Made by a program: the position numbers and the translations under genes. Of a stretch of DNA of 64,000 nt, positions 55,702 through 64,000 are shown in pieces; the first letter of the stretch is position 1, and each line of letters begins with the position of its first letter. Origin of the DNA: Mucilaginibacter sp. SG564 (GTDB taxonomy: Bacteria > Bacteroidota > Bacteroidia > Sphingobacteriales > Sphingobacteriaceae). Location of the stretch: assembly GCF_013149275.1 (NCBI RefSeq), contig NZ_JABGNA010000004.1, positions 1-64,000 of the forward strand, read 5' to 3'. The notes beneath the pieces were generated by a model. The model did not search any database and was not told the DNA's origin. It saw nothing but the letters and a program-made list of their open reading frames with translations.

Positions 55702-58700
55702 ATGAATAAACACTACTCCTTATCAAATAAGGCCCAAAAGCTCACGTTTATATTCCTTTGTTTTATAGGTTCTTTATTGATAAGTACGGGTGCCTATGCC
55801 CAGTATTTCGGGCAAAATAAGGTTCGTTATAAAAACCTAAAGTTTAATGTTTACAAAACTCCGCATTTTGAAATTTACTATTACCTAAAAAATGATAGTA
55901 TGGTAAAGCGATTTGCCCAGGAAAGTGAGTTGTGGTATACTTTACATCAGCAGGTGTTTAAAGACACATTTAAGACCGCCAACCCCATCATTTTATATGC
56001 CAATCACCCCGATTTCCAGCAAACTACAGCCATCGACGGCGAAATTGGTGTGGGTACCGGAGGTGTTACCGAAGGCTTAAAAAACCGGGTAGTGATGCCG
56101 GTGATGGAAACTAATCAAACTACCCGCCACGTTATCGGGCACGAGTTGGTGCACGCTTTTCAATACCGGGCACTGCAAGGTGGCGAGGGTGATAATTTTG
56201 AGGAGATCAACAACATTCCACTATGGATGATCGAGGGTATGGCCGAGTATCTTTCACTGGGTAAAAAAGATTCGTACACGGCTATGTGGATGCGTGATGC
56301 CTACCTTAACCATGATATACCCTCGGTACGTGACCTTACAGAAAGCAATAAGTATTTCCCATACCGCTATGGCGAGGCTTTCTGGTCGTTCCTCGGCTCA
56401 ACCTATGGTGATACGGTAATTGTACCATTCTTTAAAAATACGGCCCGCTACGGTCTTAATTATGGCATCAGGCGCACCTTTGGATATGACGACAAGACTT
56501 TATCGCGCCTTTGGAAAACATCGATAGAAAACACCTATAAACCTTTTTTAAAAGATACGGTTCAAAAACCCGTAGGCCTTAAACTGGTGGACAGTAAAAC
56601 CGGCGGCGATCTGGTGGTGGCACCGGCAGTGAGCCCGGATGGCAATTACGTGGCTTTCCTATCTGCTAAAAGTTTGTTCTCTATTGACCTTTATCTCGCC
56701 GATGCACACAAGGGGCGCATCTTACGAAAGCTCACGAGCAAGGTATCCAACACGCATATTGACGAGTTTAACTTTATTGAGTCGGCAGGTGCATGGTCGC
56801 CTGATGGGAAGCGTTTTGCCTTTAGCGTATTCAGCAAGGGCCGAAATCGTATGATCGTGGTTGACGTAGCCAGTGGCAATACGCTCAATGACGTGTCGAT
56901 GGAAAAAGCAGAGCAGTTCAGTAATCTATCCTGGTCGCCTACCGGAAAGGATATTGTTTTCCAAGGCTTATCCGAAGGTCAGGGCGATTTGTACTCTTAT
57001 AATTTTGATACTAAAAAGGTTACCCAATTAACCAACGATAAATATTCCGATTACCAACCAAGCTATTCCAGGGATGGTAAAAAGATCATTTTCTCGAGTG
57101 ATAGAACCACTTATGACCAATCCTTAGAGCAGGATATCCCCTTTAACCTGGCCGAACTTGATATTGCAACCGGAAAGATAACTGACATCAAAATATTCAA
57201 CGGCTCCAATAACCTCAACCCACAATACTCTGCCGACGGCTCACAGATCTATTTTTTATCCAACCGCGATGGTTTCCGCAATATGTACCGTTATACCCTC
57301 AGCAACGGCAAAATTGAGCAAATGACCGATCTGTTTACTGGCATCTGTGGTATCACCGAGTATTCGCCCGCCTTAAGTATCTCCAGTCACGATGATATAG
57401 TTTACTCTTACTATCGGGCCCAAAAATATGCTATCTATAATGCCAAAGCTTCCGACTTTAAACCCGCTACTTTGCAGGCCACCGATGTAAACTTTAGTGC
57501 AGGTATATTGCCACCGGCGCGCGCTGTTGGCGTCGATCTGATCAACTCTAATCTGAATAATTACCTGGCCTATAAGAAGATTCCTGCCGATTCAGTTGTC
57601 AACATCGCCTACAAACCCAAATTTAAGCTTGATTATTTAGCAGGTAGTGGTATTGGCATTGGCGTAAGTAGTTTTTATGGCACAAGTTTATCAAGTGGCA
57701 TACAGGGAGTATTTAGCGACATATTGGGTCGTAACCAGATATTCGCAGCGGCCTCGGTTAACGGGCAAATCTATGATTCGGGAGCGGCTATAACTTATGT
57801 AAACCAAACAGGCCGCTGGAACCTTGGCTTTGGCATATCACATATCCCTTACCAATTTGGTGTACAAACACGAACGTTTCCAACAAAAAGTGTGAGCGGC
57901 AAAAACGAAACCGTACTTTCAGATAATATCGACATCATCCGCAACTTTGAGGATGCGGCCAGGGTATTTACCTCCTATCCTATTTCAAAAACCACACGTT
58001 TTGAAGTTGGTGCCGGCGCATCATATAACACCTACCGGGTTGATCGTTACAGCGATTATTATGCCCTGGATACTACTGTAAATGCTGATAAAAGCAAAAC
58101 CATCACCACAAATTATTTAACATCTGACAAGAAAAAGGTATCCAACGATGACGAAAGTAAATTAATTGGCACCAGCTTAAAATCATACTCTTTATTCCAG
58201 GTATCCACAGCTTTAGTGGGTGATAATTCCTTCTTTGGTGTAACCGCGCCGCTCAATGGATTCAGGTATCGCCTGGAAGCTGAATATAACTTCGGTACTT
58301 ACCATTTCTTCGCGCCAACTATCGATCTGCGAAAATATGTACGGGTTGAACCGGTTACCTTTGCTGCCAGGTTTTATGGTTATGGTCGTTTTGGGGGTGA
58401 TGCCACCGGGCTTTATCCATTATATGTAGGTTATCCGTTTTATATACGCGGTTACGAAGGGCAAACTTTCTACAACAACGGGAAAGCAGGAACTAATGGC
58501 TTCACCATTGATCAGTTATCAGGAAGCCGCATAGCAGTGTTCAATTTCGAGGTACGTTTACCTTTTACAGGTCCGGAAAAATTGGCCCAGATCAAATCAA
58601 AATTCCTGTTTACCGATCTCAACTTATTTTTCGATGCGGGCTTAGCCTGGAACGCCGGCGACCATATTTATTTTCAGAAAAATCCACCAGTAATAGGCGA

Positions 58701-58917
58701 AAAACCGGTACTTAATGATGATGGTACACCTTCTGTAGTGAACGGGCAACCGGTTACCGAACCAGTGTATGGCCGGGTTCCGGCACTAAGCGCAGGTATA
58801 TCACTAAGGATCAATGTATTTGGAGCTTTTGTATTGGAGCCCTACCTGGCCGTTCCGTTTAACCGTACGGATGTTAAAAAGCCATTATTTGGTATAGGCT
58901 TTACACCCGGATGGTAG
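55702..58917 (+). CDS. Exported peptidase-MA-like / TolB beta-propeller / outer-membrane barrel protein
   Basis: 1071 residues with signal peptide (cleavage near AYAQ, residue 33). A gluzincin-type zinc site, RHVIGHELVHAFQ, at about residue 155, with the downstream Glu in WMIEGMAEYLSLG. A WD40-like PD40 propeller follows at about 300-580 (repeated SPDGKRFAFS, SRDGKKIIFSSD, SADGSQIYFLSNRDG). From about 640 to the C-terminus lies a beta-barrel (bacterial surface antigen-like, ending GIGFTPGW). It would place a metalloprotease and propeller in the periplasm or at the surface, anchored by its own barrel. Known as an uncharacterised Bacteroidota architecture; substrate unknown. Confidence 0.82.
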   Translation: MNKHYSLSNKAQKLTFIFLCFIGSLLISTGAYAQYFGQNKVRYKNLKFNVYKTPHFEIYYYLKNDSMVKRFAQESELWYTLHQQVFKDTFKTANPIILYANHPDFQQTTAIDGEIGVGTGGVTEGLKNRVVMPVMETNQTTRHVIGHELVHAFQYRALQGGEGDNFEEINNIPLWMIEGMAEYLSLGKKDSYTAMWMRDAYLNHDIPSVRDLTESNKYFPYRYGEAFWSFLGSTYGDTVIVPFFKNTARYGLNYGIRRTFGYDDKTLSRLWKTSIENTYKPFLKDTVQKPVGLKLVDSKTGGDLVVAPAVSPDGNYVAFLSAKSLFSIDLYLADAHKGRILRKLTSKVSNTHIDEFNFIESAGAWSPDGKRFAFSVFSKGRNRMIVVDVASGNTLNDVSMEKAEQFSNLSWSPTGKDIVFQGLSEGQGDLYSYNFDTKKVTQLTNDKYSDYQPSYSRDGKKIIFSSDRTTYDQSLEQDIPFNLAELDIATGKITDIKIFNGSNNLNPQYSADGSQIYFLSNRDGFRNMYRYTLSNGKIEQMTDLFTGICGITEYSPALSISSHDDIVYSYYRAQKYAIYNAKASDFKPATLQATDVNFSAGILPPARAVGVDLINSNLNNYLAYKKIPADSVVNIAYKPKFKLDYLAGSGIGIGVSSFYGTSLSSGIQGVFSDILGRNQIFAAASVNGQIYDSGAAITYVNQTGRWNLGFGISHIPYQFGVQTRTFPTKSVSGKNETVLSDNIDIIRNFEDAARVFTSYPISKTTRFEVGAGASYNTYRVDRYSDYYALDTTVNADKSKTITTNYLTSDKKKVSNDDESKLIGTSLKSYSLFQVSTALVGDNSFFGVTAPLNGFRYRLEAEYNFGTYHFFAPTIDLRKYVRVEPVTFAARFYGYGRFGGDATGLYPLYVGYPFYIRGYEGQTFYNNGKAGTNGFTIDQLSGSRIAVFNFEVRLPFTGPEKLAQIKSKFLFTDLNLFFDAGLAWNAGDHIYFQKNPPVIGEKPVLNDDGTPSVVNGQPVTEPVYGRVPALSAGISLRINVFGAFVLEPYLAVPFNRTDVKKPLFGIGFTPGW

Positions 58918-58946
58918 GATAATGATCATATAAAAGCAATAAAAGC

Positions 58947-58974
58947 AAAAGCGGCGCTAAAGCCGCTTTTTTTT
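58947..58974 (+). terminator. Intrinsic terminator
   Basis: AAAAGCGGC-N6-GCCGCTTTT stem followed by a T run, just after the barrel protein gene. Confidence 0.85.
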
Positions 58975-59020
58975 ATTTAAAACCTAAACGACTCCAAATA
59001 GTTATGAAATAATATCTGTT

Positions 59021-59028
59021 TATATTTG
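59021..59028 (+). promoter_or_regulatory. -7 box TATATTTG of the fasciclin gene
   Basis: Exact TAnnTTTG match 9 bp before the ATG at 59038. If used, the transcript would have almost no leader. Confidence 0.45.
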
Positions 59029-59037
59029 CAACCTGAT

Positions 59038-59640
59038 ATGAAAAAAATACTGTTATTGAGTTTGGTTCTGATAATGTGTGGTTTCGCCGTACTCGCCCAG
59101 ACAGCTGATACCGATCCGGTTAGTAATGTTCCAGCCTCAGGTTCAATGAAAAGCATGGCAGGCAACAGCATGCAACCCGCCAACGATATTGTACAAAATA
59201 TAGCTGCAGATAAAGACCTGTCCATATTTTATCAATTTGTTAATTCGGCCAATTTAGCCGATACCTATAAAAGTAAAGGCCCAATCACCATATTTGTGCC
59301 CGCTAATGAAGCATTTGAAAGTTTACCTACTGGCAAACTCGATACGCTTTTAAAACCCTCACATGTTTGGGAATTAACCCACCTCATTGCATACCATGCT
59401 GTTGCCGGGAAATTGAGCGCTAAAGAATTACATAAACAAATCCATAAGCATAAAGGGGCAACCACTTTAACTACTATTAGTGGAGGCAAACTAATTGCGA
59501 AAGTGGACGCTAATAATAACATCGTTTTAGAGGATGAAACCGGTGGCCAATGTATCATCAGTCGGTTTGATATTGCCCAAAGTAACGGTGTGGTACATAT
59601 CATCAACAAGGTGCTGTTACCTAAACCAAAGGCTGTATAA
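59038..59640 (+). CDS. Exported fasciclin-domain protein
   Basis: 200 residues from ATG 59038; a TTG at 59026 is also in frame but falls inside the -7 box. Signal peptide ending at LAQ (about residue 21). One fasciclin (FAS1) domain: NIAADKDLSIFYQFVNSANL, GPITIFVPANEAFESLPTGKL, LIAYHAVAGKLSA and a final SNGVVHIINKVLLP. Surface or periplasmic adhesion-type fold; precise role unknown. Confidence 0.92.
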   Translation: MKKILLLSLVLIMCGFAVLAQTADTDPVSNVPASGSMKSMAGNSMQPANDIVQNIAADKDLSIFYQFVNSANLADTYKSKGPITIFVPANEAFESLPTGKLDTLLKPSHVWELTHLIAYHAVAGKLSAKELHKQIHKHKGATTLTTISGGKLIAKVDANNNIVLEDETGGQCIISRFDIAQSNGVVHIINKVLLPKPKAV

Positions 59641-59797
59641 TATAGAATAATACAGGCGAGTGACAATCTGCCCGAATGAGTACTGCGTATTTAAGATATA
59701 ATGAATTGTAAGGTTTAGTTGTTAATAACGACTAAACGTACAGAGGTACGATGAGTGATGGCTCATTGTTTTATTTATATGAATTAAATACTTAGAA

Positions 59798-60274
59798 ATG
59801 AAAAGGTTAGTTTTAGCAATAGCGATATTATTGGTTGTAACGGCATTTGGCTGTCAGAACAGCAGTGGACAGGATACCAAAAGAAAGTTGAGCAAACCAG
59901 CAGCAGAGTGGAAAAAAACGCTAACATCCAACCAATACCACATCATGGTTGAAAGCGGAACAGAACCTCCCTACCAAAACGATTACTGGAACAATCATCA
60001 AAAAGGCGTTTATGTAAGCGCCGCCACCGGAGAGATATTATTTAGCTCCGATGATAAGTTTGACAGCGGTACAGGGTGGCCAAGCTTTGTTAAACCTGTC
60101 GACCCCAAAAAAGTTGCCATTGTACATGATGACAGCTATGGCATGAGCCGCGACGAGGTTATTGAAAAAAGTACAGGTTTACACCTGGGTCATGTTTTTG
60201 ATGACGGTCCTGCAGATCGTGGCGGCAAAAGATATTGCATGAATTCAGGGGCATTAAAATTTATTAAAAAGTAA
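59798..60274 (+). CDS. msrB: Peptide-methionine (R)-S-oxide reductase, exported
   Basis: 158 residues with lipobox (FGC, Cys19). MsrB domain: GVYVSAATGEILFSSDDKFDSGTGWPSFVKP, HLGHVFDDGP and RYCMNSGALKF with the catalytic Cys. The zinc-binding CxxC pairs of many MsrB are not present, so it is a zinc-free form. It repairs oxidised methionine in envelope proteins. Its stop overlaps the convergent GIY-YIG-like gene by 11 bp. Confidence 0.95.
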   Translation: MKRLVLAIAILLVVTAFGCQNSSGQDTKRKLSKPAAEWKKTLTSNQYHIMVESGTEPPYQNDYWNNHQKGVYVSAATGEILFSSDDKFDSGTGWPSFVKPVDPKKVAIVHDDSYGMSRDEVIEKSTGLHLGHVFDDGPADRGGKRYCMNSGALKFIKK

Positions 60275-60620
60275 CCGCCCGGCGATTAGCATTTACAGAC
60301 GGACGCAATTGCGGGCGTACGCGTAAACCATTTTCATATTTTAAACCAATGGTCAGATCTACCCAGTCGGGGTTAACAGGTCTGATCATTTTTTCTTTTT
60401 GAGGCCGTGTGTAAGTGCTTACTACTTTGAAACGTTCCATAGCTTGTTCTTCAGTATTGATCTCTTCAAAATAAACCAAACGGTTAAGCTGCTGCGCACT
60501 GTCGAAAAATAAGGTAGGCATATCGCTGTAAAATTGCAGTGTTTTTACAAGATCTGAGCATAAACCAACGTGAAGATTTTTCCTGTTTCTGTCGGTGATG
60601 ATATATACAAAACGTTTCAT
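60264..60620 (-). CDS. GIY-YIG-like endonuclease-fold protein
   Basis: 118 residues from ATG 60620 (MKRFVYIITDRNR); a longer frame to 60647 is less natural. FVYIITDRNRKNLHVGLCSDL matches the GIY-YIG opening with altered second motif (HVG for YIG), then QLNRLVYFEEINTEEQAMERF and KEKMIRPVNPDW resemble the UvrC-N/YhbQ family. The catalytic Arg and Glu are not all evident. Divergent from the XRE-S24 gene. Confidence 0.7.
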   Translation of the reverse strand: MKRFVYIITDRNRKNLHVGLCSDLVKTLQFYSDMPTLFFDSAQQLNRLVYFEEINTEEQAMERFKVVSTYTRPQKEKMIRPVNPDWVDLTIGLKYENGLRVRPQLRPSVNANRRAVTF

Positions 60621-60672
60621 TTTATGATAAAAATTTTGGTGAACCAATATTTATTACTAACTTTATGAGCAT

Positions 60673-60690
60673 AAAATTACTAATAATTTT
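60673..60690. promoter_or_regulatory. Operator-like palindrome AAAATTA-CTAA-TAATTTT
   Basis: Perfect 7-bp half-sites in the 85-bp region between the divergent GIY-YIG-like and XRE-S24 genes, 15 bp before the regulator start. A likely binding site for that regulator, by inference. Confidence 0.45.
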
Positions 60691-60705
60691 AGCAAATGCA
60701 AATTT

Positions 60706-61482
60706 ATGTCAATAATTTCACAAAATATTAAGTTTCTCCGCAAAAAGAAGGGTTTAACCCAGCAACAATTTGCCGATCAGTTAGGTATAAAACGTTCATT
60801 AGTAGGCGCATATGAAGAAGAAAGAGCCGAACCAAAATACGAACTACTAAAAACTTTAGCAATATTTTTTGACGTTACCATTGATGACTTTATTAATGAA
60901 ACCATCGATGAAAAATGGGCTCCTAAACCCAAAGGCAATCCAGCTAACCTGCGTATATTAAGTATATCTGTTGATAAAGAGGATAACGAAAATATTGAAA
61001 TGGTACCGCTAAAAGCCAGCGCCGGTTATTTGAATGGCTACGCCGATCCGGAATATGTATCTCAATTACCTAAATTTTATCTGCCTATGTTTAAGCAGGG
61101 CACTTACCGAGCTTTCGAAATCAAAGGTGATTCCATGTTACCTATATTATCTGGTGATATTATTATAGGTGAGTACCTGGAAAATTGGGCCGATATTAAA
61201 AGTGGTGAAACTTATGTTGTGATATCCAAAAACGATGGCGTAGTATATAAACGCATCGGCAATAAATTTAAGGAAAATAAAAAGCTCAAGCTAATATCTG
61301 ATAACCCCGTTTATGAACCTTATGAAATAAATGGAGATGACGTGCTGGAGATATGGAAAGCAAAAGGCTACATTTCTACCCAGCTGCCACAACCAACACC
61401 GGAGCCTACTATGGAAAGTCTTACTGCCATGATGGCCCAAATGCAGCGCTCTATATCCAATTTGCAACAAAGCAACAATTAA
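60706..61482 (+). CDS. XRE-family regulator with S24 (LexA/CI-like) domain
   Basis: 258 residues. HTH_3 at 5-60 (LTQQQFADQLGIKRSLVGAYEEERAEP), then a S24 peptidase-like domain at about 110-220 with GDSMLPILSGDIIIGEY and the Lys in VVYKRIGNK, the Ser/Lys dyad arrangement of self-cleaving repressors. A Gln/Ser-rich tail follows. It may repress the divergent gene and itself, possibly released on DNA damage; whether cleavage occurs is unknown. Confidence 0.88.
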   Translation: MSIISQNIKFLRKKKGLTQQQFADQLGIKRSLVGAYEEERAEPKYELLKTLAIFFDVTIDDFINETIDEKWAPKPKGNPANLRILSISVDKEDNENIEMVPLKASAGYLNGYADPEYVSQLPKFYLPMFKQGTYRAFEIKGDSMLPILSGDIIIGEYLENWADIKSGETYVVISKNDGVVYKRIGNKFKENKKLKLISDNPVYEPYEINGDDVLEIWKAKGYISTQLPQPTPEPTMESLTAMMAQMQRSISNLQQSNN

Positions 61483-61560
61483 GTTACATCGGCTTATTTA
61501 AACCATTACGATATATCTTTATCCTAAGATTATAAAAACGTAAATAAATTTAAAAAAGCT

Positions 61561-61935
61561 ATGAAAAAATTATTGTTAATGTGCTGTTTCCTGATGGGAA
61601 TTTCAGCGGTAAGCCACGCGCAAGGTGGTGGCATGCGAAAAAGTCCGGAAGAAAGAGCTAAAGACCTGCAAACACAGCTAAAACTCAGTGACGATCAAAC
61701 CACTAAAATAACAGCTATATATAAAGAGCAGGCTACCAAAATGGACAGTGTAAGAACCGCCGCAAACGGTGACAGGGATGCCATGAGAAGCGCCATGATG
61801 CCGATGATGAAAGCTACCAACGACAAAGTTAAAGCTGTTTTAACTCCGGAACAAGCTACAGCTTATGATGCCTGGATGAAAGAAAGAATGGGCAGAATGA
61901 GACAAGGCGGCGGCGGAGGCAGCTCGCAAAATTAA
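61561..61935 (+). CDS. Small exported helical protein (Spy/DUF4890-like)
   Basis: 124 residues with signal peptide (cleaved near SHAQ, about residue 21). It has a Met-, Arg- and Lys-rich helical body with LTPEQATAYDAW, reminiscent of periplasmic Spy/CpxP-type proteins, and a Gly-rich tail. A periplasmic chaperone-like role is possible. Confidence 0.65.
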   Translation: MKKLLLMCCFLMGISAVSHAQGGGMRKSPEERAKDLQTQLKLSDDQTTKITAIYKEQATKMDSVRTAANGDRDAMRSAMMPMMKATNDKVKAVLTPEQATAYDAWMKERMGRMRQGGGGGSSQN

Positions 61936-61943
61936 TTGATAAT

Positions 61944-61970
61944 AAAAAGCGGCACTAAGCCGCTTTTTTT
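61944..61970 (+). terminator. Intrinsic terminator upstream of bioF
   Basis: AAAAAGCGGC-ACTAA-GCCGCTTTTT followed by T residues, 9 bp after the previous stop. Confidence 0.85.
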
Positions 61971-61993
61971 ATTTTTGCACAAATCATTTTCAT

Positions 61994-63121
61994 TTGACGG
62001 CGGCAGAAATATATCTTAAAAGTAAACTTGACGAAAGGCAATCATCGGGTATTTACCGGACATTAAAGTCCGAGAACGAGCTTCTTGACTTCTGTTCTAA
62101 TGATTATCTTGGTTTTGCCCGATCTGCCGTTTTAAAAAACAGTATTGATCAGGAAATACAAAATCACCCACGTAGTTTAAACGGATCAACCGGATCGCGG
62201 TTATTATCAGGTAACTTAAAATATGCTGAAGATCTGGAAAAAAGCATTGCCGCGCATCATCAGTATGCGGCGGGTCTTCTTTTCAATTCGGGATATGATG
62301 CTAACATTGGTCTGCTATCATCACTAGCTCAACGGGGTGATACTATTATTTTGGATGAATTGATTCACGCCTCGGCTATTGATGGCGCCCGGCTAAGCTA
62401 CGCCAATCGTTATAGTTTCAAACATAATGATATTGAAAGCCTGGAGGCCAAACTAAAACTGGCTAAAGGAAATTGTTATGTTGTAATAGAAAGTGTTTAC
62501 TCCATGGACGGAGACACTCCCCCACTATTGGATATATTGAATATCACCGAAAAATATGGCGCTCATTTAATTGTTGATGAAGCTCATGCAGTTGGTCTAT
62601 ATCCTAAAGGCCTGATAGCTGACCTCGGCTTGCAAAACAGGGTCTTCGCATCGTTGGCTACATTTGGCAAAGCACTGGGCAGTCATGGGGCAATTGTATT
62701 AGGCAGCGATACATTAAGACAATACCTCGTCAACTTTGCTCGTTCTTTTATTTATACCACGGCGGCTTCCTTTCATCAGCTGGCGGCGGTAAAAATGGCA
62801 TACCAGTTATTAAATGGTGCAGAACAGGAGATTTCCACTCTCAAAAACAACATCAAATTATTTAAAGAACAGATCAGCCTCGAAAGCTTATACTTATTAT
62901 TGAACAGCGACAGTCCTGTTCAATGTATCGTACTAAAAAGTAACAACAAAGCCCGTGACATGGCAAACATTTTACAAAATAAAGGATTTGATGTAAGAGC
63001 TATACTAAGCCCCACCGTTGCGGCCGGAACAGAAAGGGTAAGGATATGTCTGCACTCGTTTAATACAGCCGATGAGATAAACAAACTTGCCACCATTATT
63101 AATCAGTTTATAAATGTCTGA
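61994..63121 (+). CDS. bioF: 8-amino-7-oxononanoate synthase
   Basis: 375 residues beginning at TTG 61994; no upstream ATG is available after the terminator. Alpha-oxoamine synthase pattern: FCSNDYLGFARS, GSTGSRLLSGN, LFNSGYDANIGLLSSL, HASAIDGARLSYA, VIESVYSMDGDTPPLLDI, VDEAHAVG and the PLP lysine in ATFGKALGSHGA. It condenses pimeloyl-thioester with alanine in biotin synthesis. Overlaps bioD by 8 bp. Confidence 0.94.
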   Translation: MTAAEIYLKSKLDERQSSGIYRTLKSENELLDFCSNDYLGFARSAVLKNSIDQEIQNHPRSLNGSTGSRLLSGNLKYAEDLEKSIAAHHQYAAGLLFNSGYDANIGLLSSLAQRGDTIILDELIHASAIDGARLSYANRYSFKHNDIESLEAKLKLAKGNCYVVIESVYSMDGDTPPLLDILNITEKYGAHLIVDEAHAVGLYPKGLIADLGLQNRVFASLATFGKALGSHGAIVLGSDTLRQYLVNFARSFIYTTAASFHQLAAVKMAYQLLNGAEQEISTLKNNIKLFKEQISLESLYLLLNSDSPVQCIVLKSNNKARDMANILQNKGFDVRAILSPTVAAGTERVRICLHSFNTADEINKLATIINQFINV

Positions 63122-63731
63122 TAAACAACCCATATTCATTACTGGTATAGGCACCGGAGTTGGTAAAACTATTATTTCGGCTATCATAACAGAAAAATTA
63201 AAGGCCGACTACTGGAAACCTATACAATCTGGCGATCTGGATAACAGCGATACACTAAAGGTGCAAAATCTTGTATCCAACAAAGCTACGCGTTTCTATC
63301 CCGAAGCTTACCGGCTAACACAGCCCTTTTCACCGCACAAATCGGCAGCTATTGATAAAATAGTAATAAACATTCAAAATATCGCTCCGCCACAAACCAA
63401 TAACCAATTAGTCATTGAAGGGGCGGGCGGCCTGATGGTACCATTGAATGATAATATACTGATTGTTGACCTCATCAAACAATTAAAAGCACAGGTAATA
63501 CTGGTATCACAAAATTACCTGGGTAGTATCAACCATACATTGCTATCACTTAGTATGCTTAAACAATACGATATACCGGTAATGGGCATCGTATTTAATG
63601 GTGATAAGGACATTTACTCAAAAACATTCATCCTCAATTATTCCGGGGTAACAGAGCTGGGGCATGTACCCTCTTTTGATAACATCAATCCCAAAGCAAT
63701 TATTGAAGCGGGAACTTATATCACTTTATAA
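63114..63731 (+). CDS. bioD: Dethiobiotin synthetase
   Basis: 205 residues. P-loop GIGTGVGKTIISAI, YWKPIQSGD, and IEGAGGLMVPLNDN are BioD signatures. It forms dethiobiotin from 7,8-diaminopelargonate, CO2 and ATP. Starts within the end of bioF. bioA and bioB are not in the window. Confidence 0.94.
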   Translation: MSDKQPIFITGIGTGVGKTIISAIITEKLKADYWKPIQSGDLDNSDTLKVQNLVSNKATRFYPEAYRLTQPFSPHKSAAIDKIVINIQNIAPPQTNNQLVIEGAGGLMVPLNDNILIVDLIKQLKAQVILVSQNYLGSINHTLLSLSMLKQYDIPVMGIVFNGDKDIYSKTFILNYSGVTELGHVPSFDNINPKAIIEAGTYITL

Positions 63732-63796
63732 TAAGACAATATTTTGCCAAACAAATAATTTGCACCAACTTAGTTTTTAGGATATAAGCACATACG

Positions 63797-64000
63797 ATGA
63801 AAAATATTACCGTAATAGGCTCAGGAACAATGGGCAATGGCATAGCGCACACTTTTGCCCAACATGGCTTTAAAGTGTCATTAGTTGATATTAATACAGA
63901 TGCTTTGAATAAGGCTGTACAAACTATCACTAATAACCTTGATCGTCAATTAAAAAAAGGAACCATTAACGAACAGTTAAAAACCGACACGCTTGGTCGT
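63797..64000 (+). CDS. 3-hydroxyacyl-CoA (3-hydroxybutyryl-CoA) dehydrogenase, N-terminus, cut by window edge
   Basis: 68 codons visible from ATG 63797. The NAD-binding Rossmann motif ITVIGSGTMGNGIAHTFAQ followed by the acidic end of strand two (LVDIN) matches the 3-hydroxyacyl-CoA dehydrogenase family. The catalytic His-Glu region lies outside the window. Confidence 0.88.
   Translation, partial: MKNITVIGSGTMGNGIAHTFAQHGFKVSLVDINTDALNKAVQTITNNLDRQLKKGTINEQLKTDTLGR

Noticed and set aside
1..64000. CRISPR arrays, insertion sequences, rRNA genes
   Set aside because: No regularly spaced direct repeats, transposase genes or rRNA sequence recognised.

Overview
The window looks like a chromosome segment of a Bacteroidota bacterium of the Sphingobacteriaceae, most like Mucilaginibacter or Pedobacter. 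Supporting signs are a SusC/SusD pair, TAnnTTTG-type -7 promoter elements, families such as DUF3570, DUF4266, DUF4870 and GH92, weak Shine-Dalgarno signals and moderate GC. The genus is an inference, because no search was possible.

Left part (1-5.3 kb): the tail of a cytochrome b, then a minus-strand operon of thioredoxin, ApbE flavin transferase, a DUF4266 mini-lipoprotein and a DUF3570 outer-membrane protein. A small winged-helix protein and an L,D-transpeptidase follow.

The most notable region is 5.4-23 kb, which reads as an oxygen-limitation island. It encodes a histidine kinase whose PAS domain keeps the FixL heme-pocket residues. Its partner is a response regulator fused to a CRP/FNR-type DNA-binding module, so FixL/FixJ/FixK is condensed to two proteins. 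Around them lie phosphoketolase plus acetate kinase, a universal stress protein with an MgtA-type ATPase and a LOG-family protein, a D-lactate dehydrogenase-like enzyme with oxygen-independent HemN, an alcohol dehydrogenase followed by a broken ferrochelatase, and two more histidine kinases. A TGA-N6-TCA palindrome, usually extended as AATGA-N6-TCAC, lies upstream of every apparent transcription unit in the island. This suggests one regulon under the REC-CRP regulator.

23-37 kb is an accessory zone with decay: a GH16 fragment joined to a broken thioredoxin gene, a TPR histidine kinase, a DUF1080 lipoprotein, unidentified remnants, a SusC/SusD pair and a three-subunit molybdenum hydroxylase (IorA, diheme cytochrome c, IorB). 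It ends at a tRNA-Pro(TGG) gene with a truncated tyrosine-integrase N-terminus about 280 bp away, which marks an old integration site.

37-64 kb looks like ordinary chromosome: a FAD oxidoreductase, a YeiH-type transporter, an aminotransferase with omega-amidase, a CusCBA metal efflux operon, a GH92 glycosidase, PPK2, PBP1A, a peptidase/beta-propeller/barrel protein, a fasciclin protein, MsrB, a GIY-YIG-like protein divergent from an XRE-S24 regulator, biotin genes bioF-bioD and the start of a 3-hydroxyacyl-CoA dehydrogenase gene. Two long intergenic hairpins of similar composition flank genes here.
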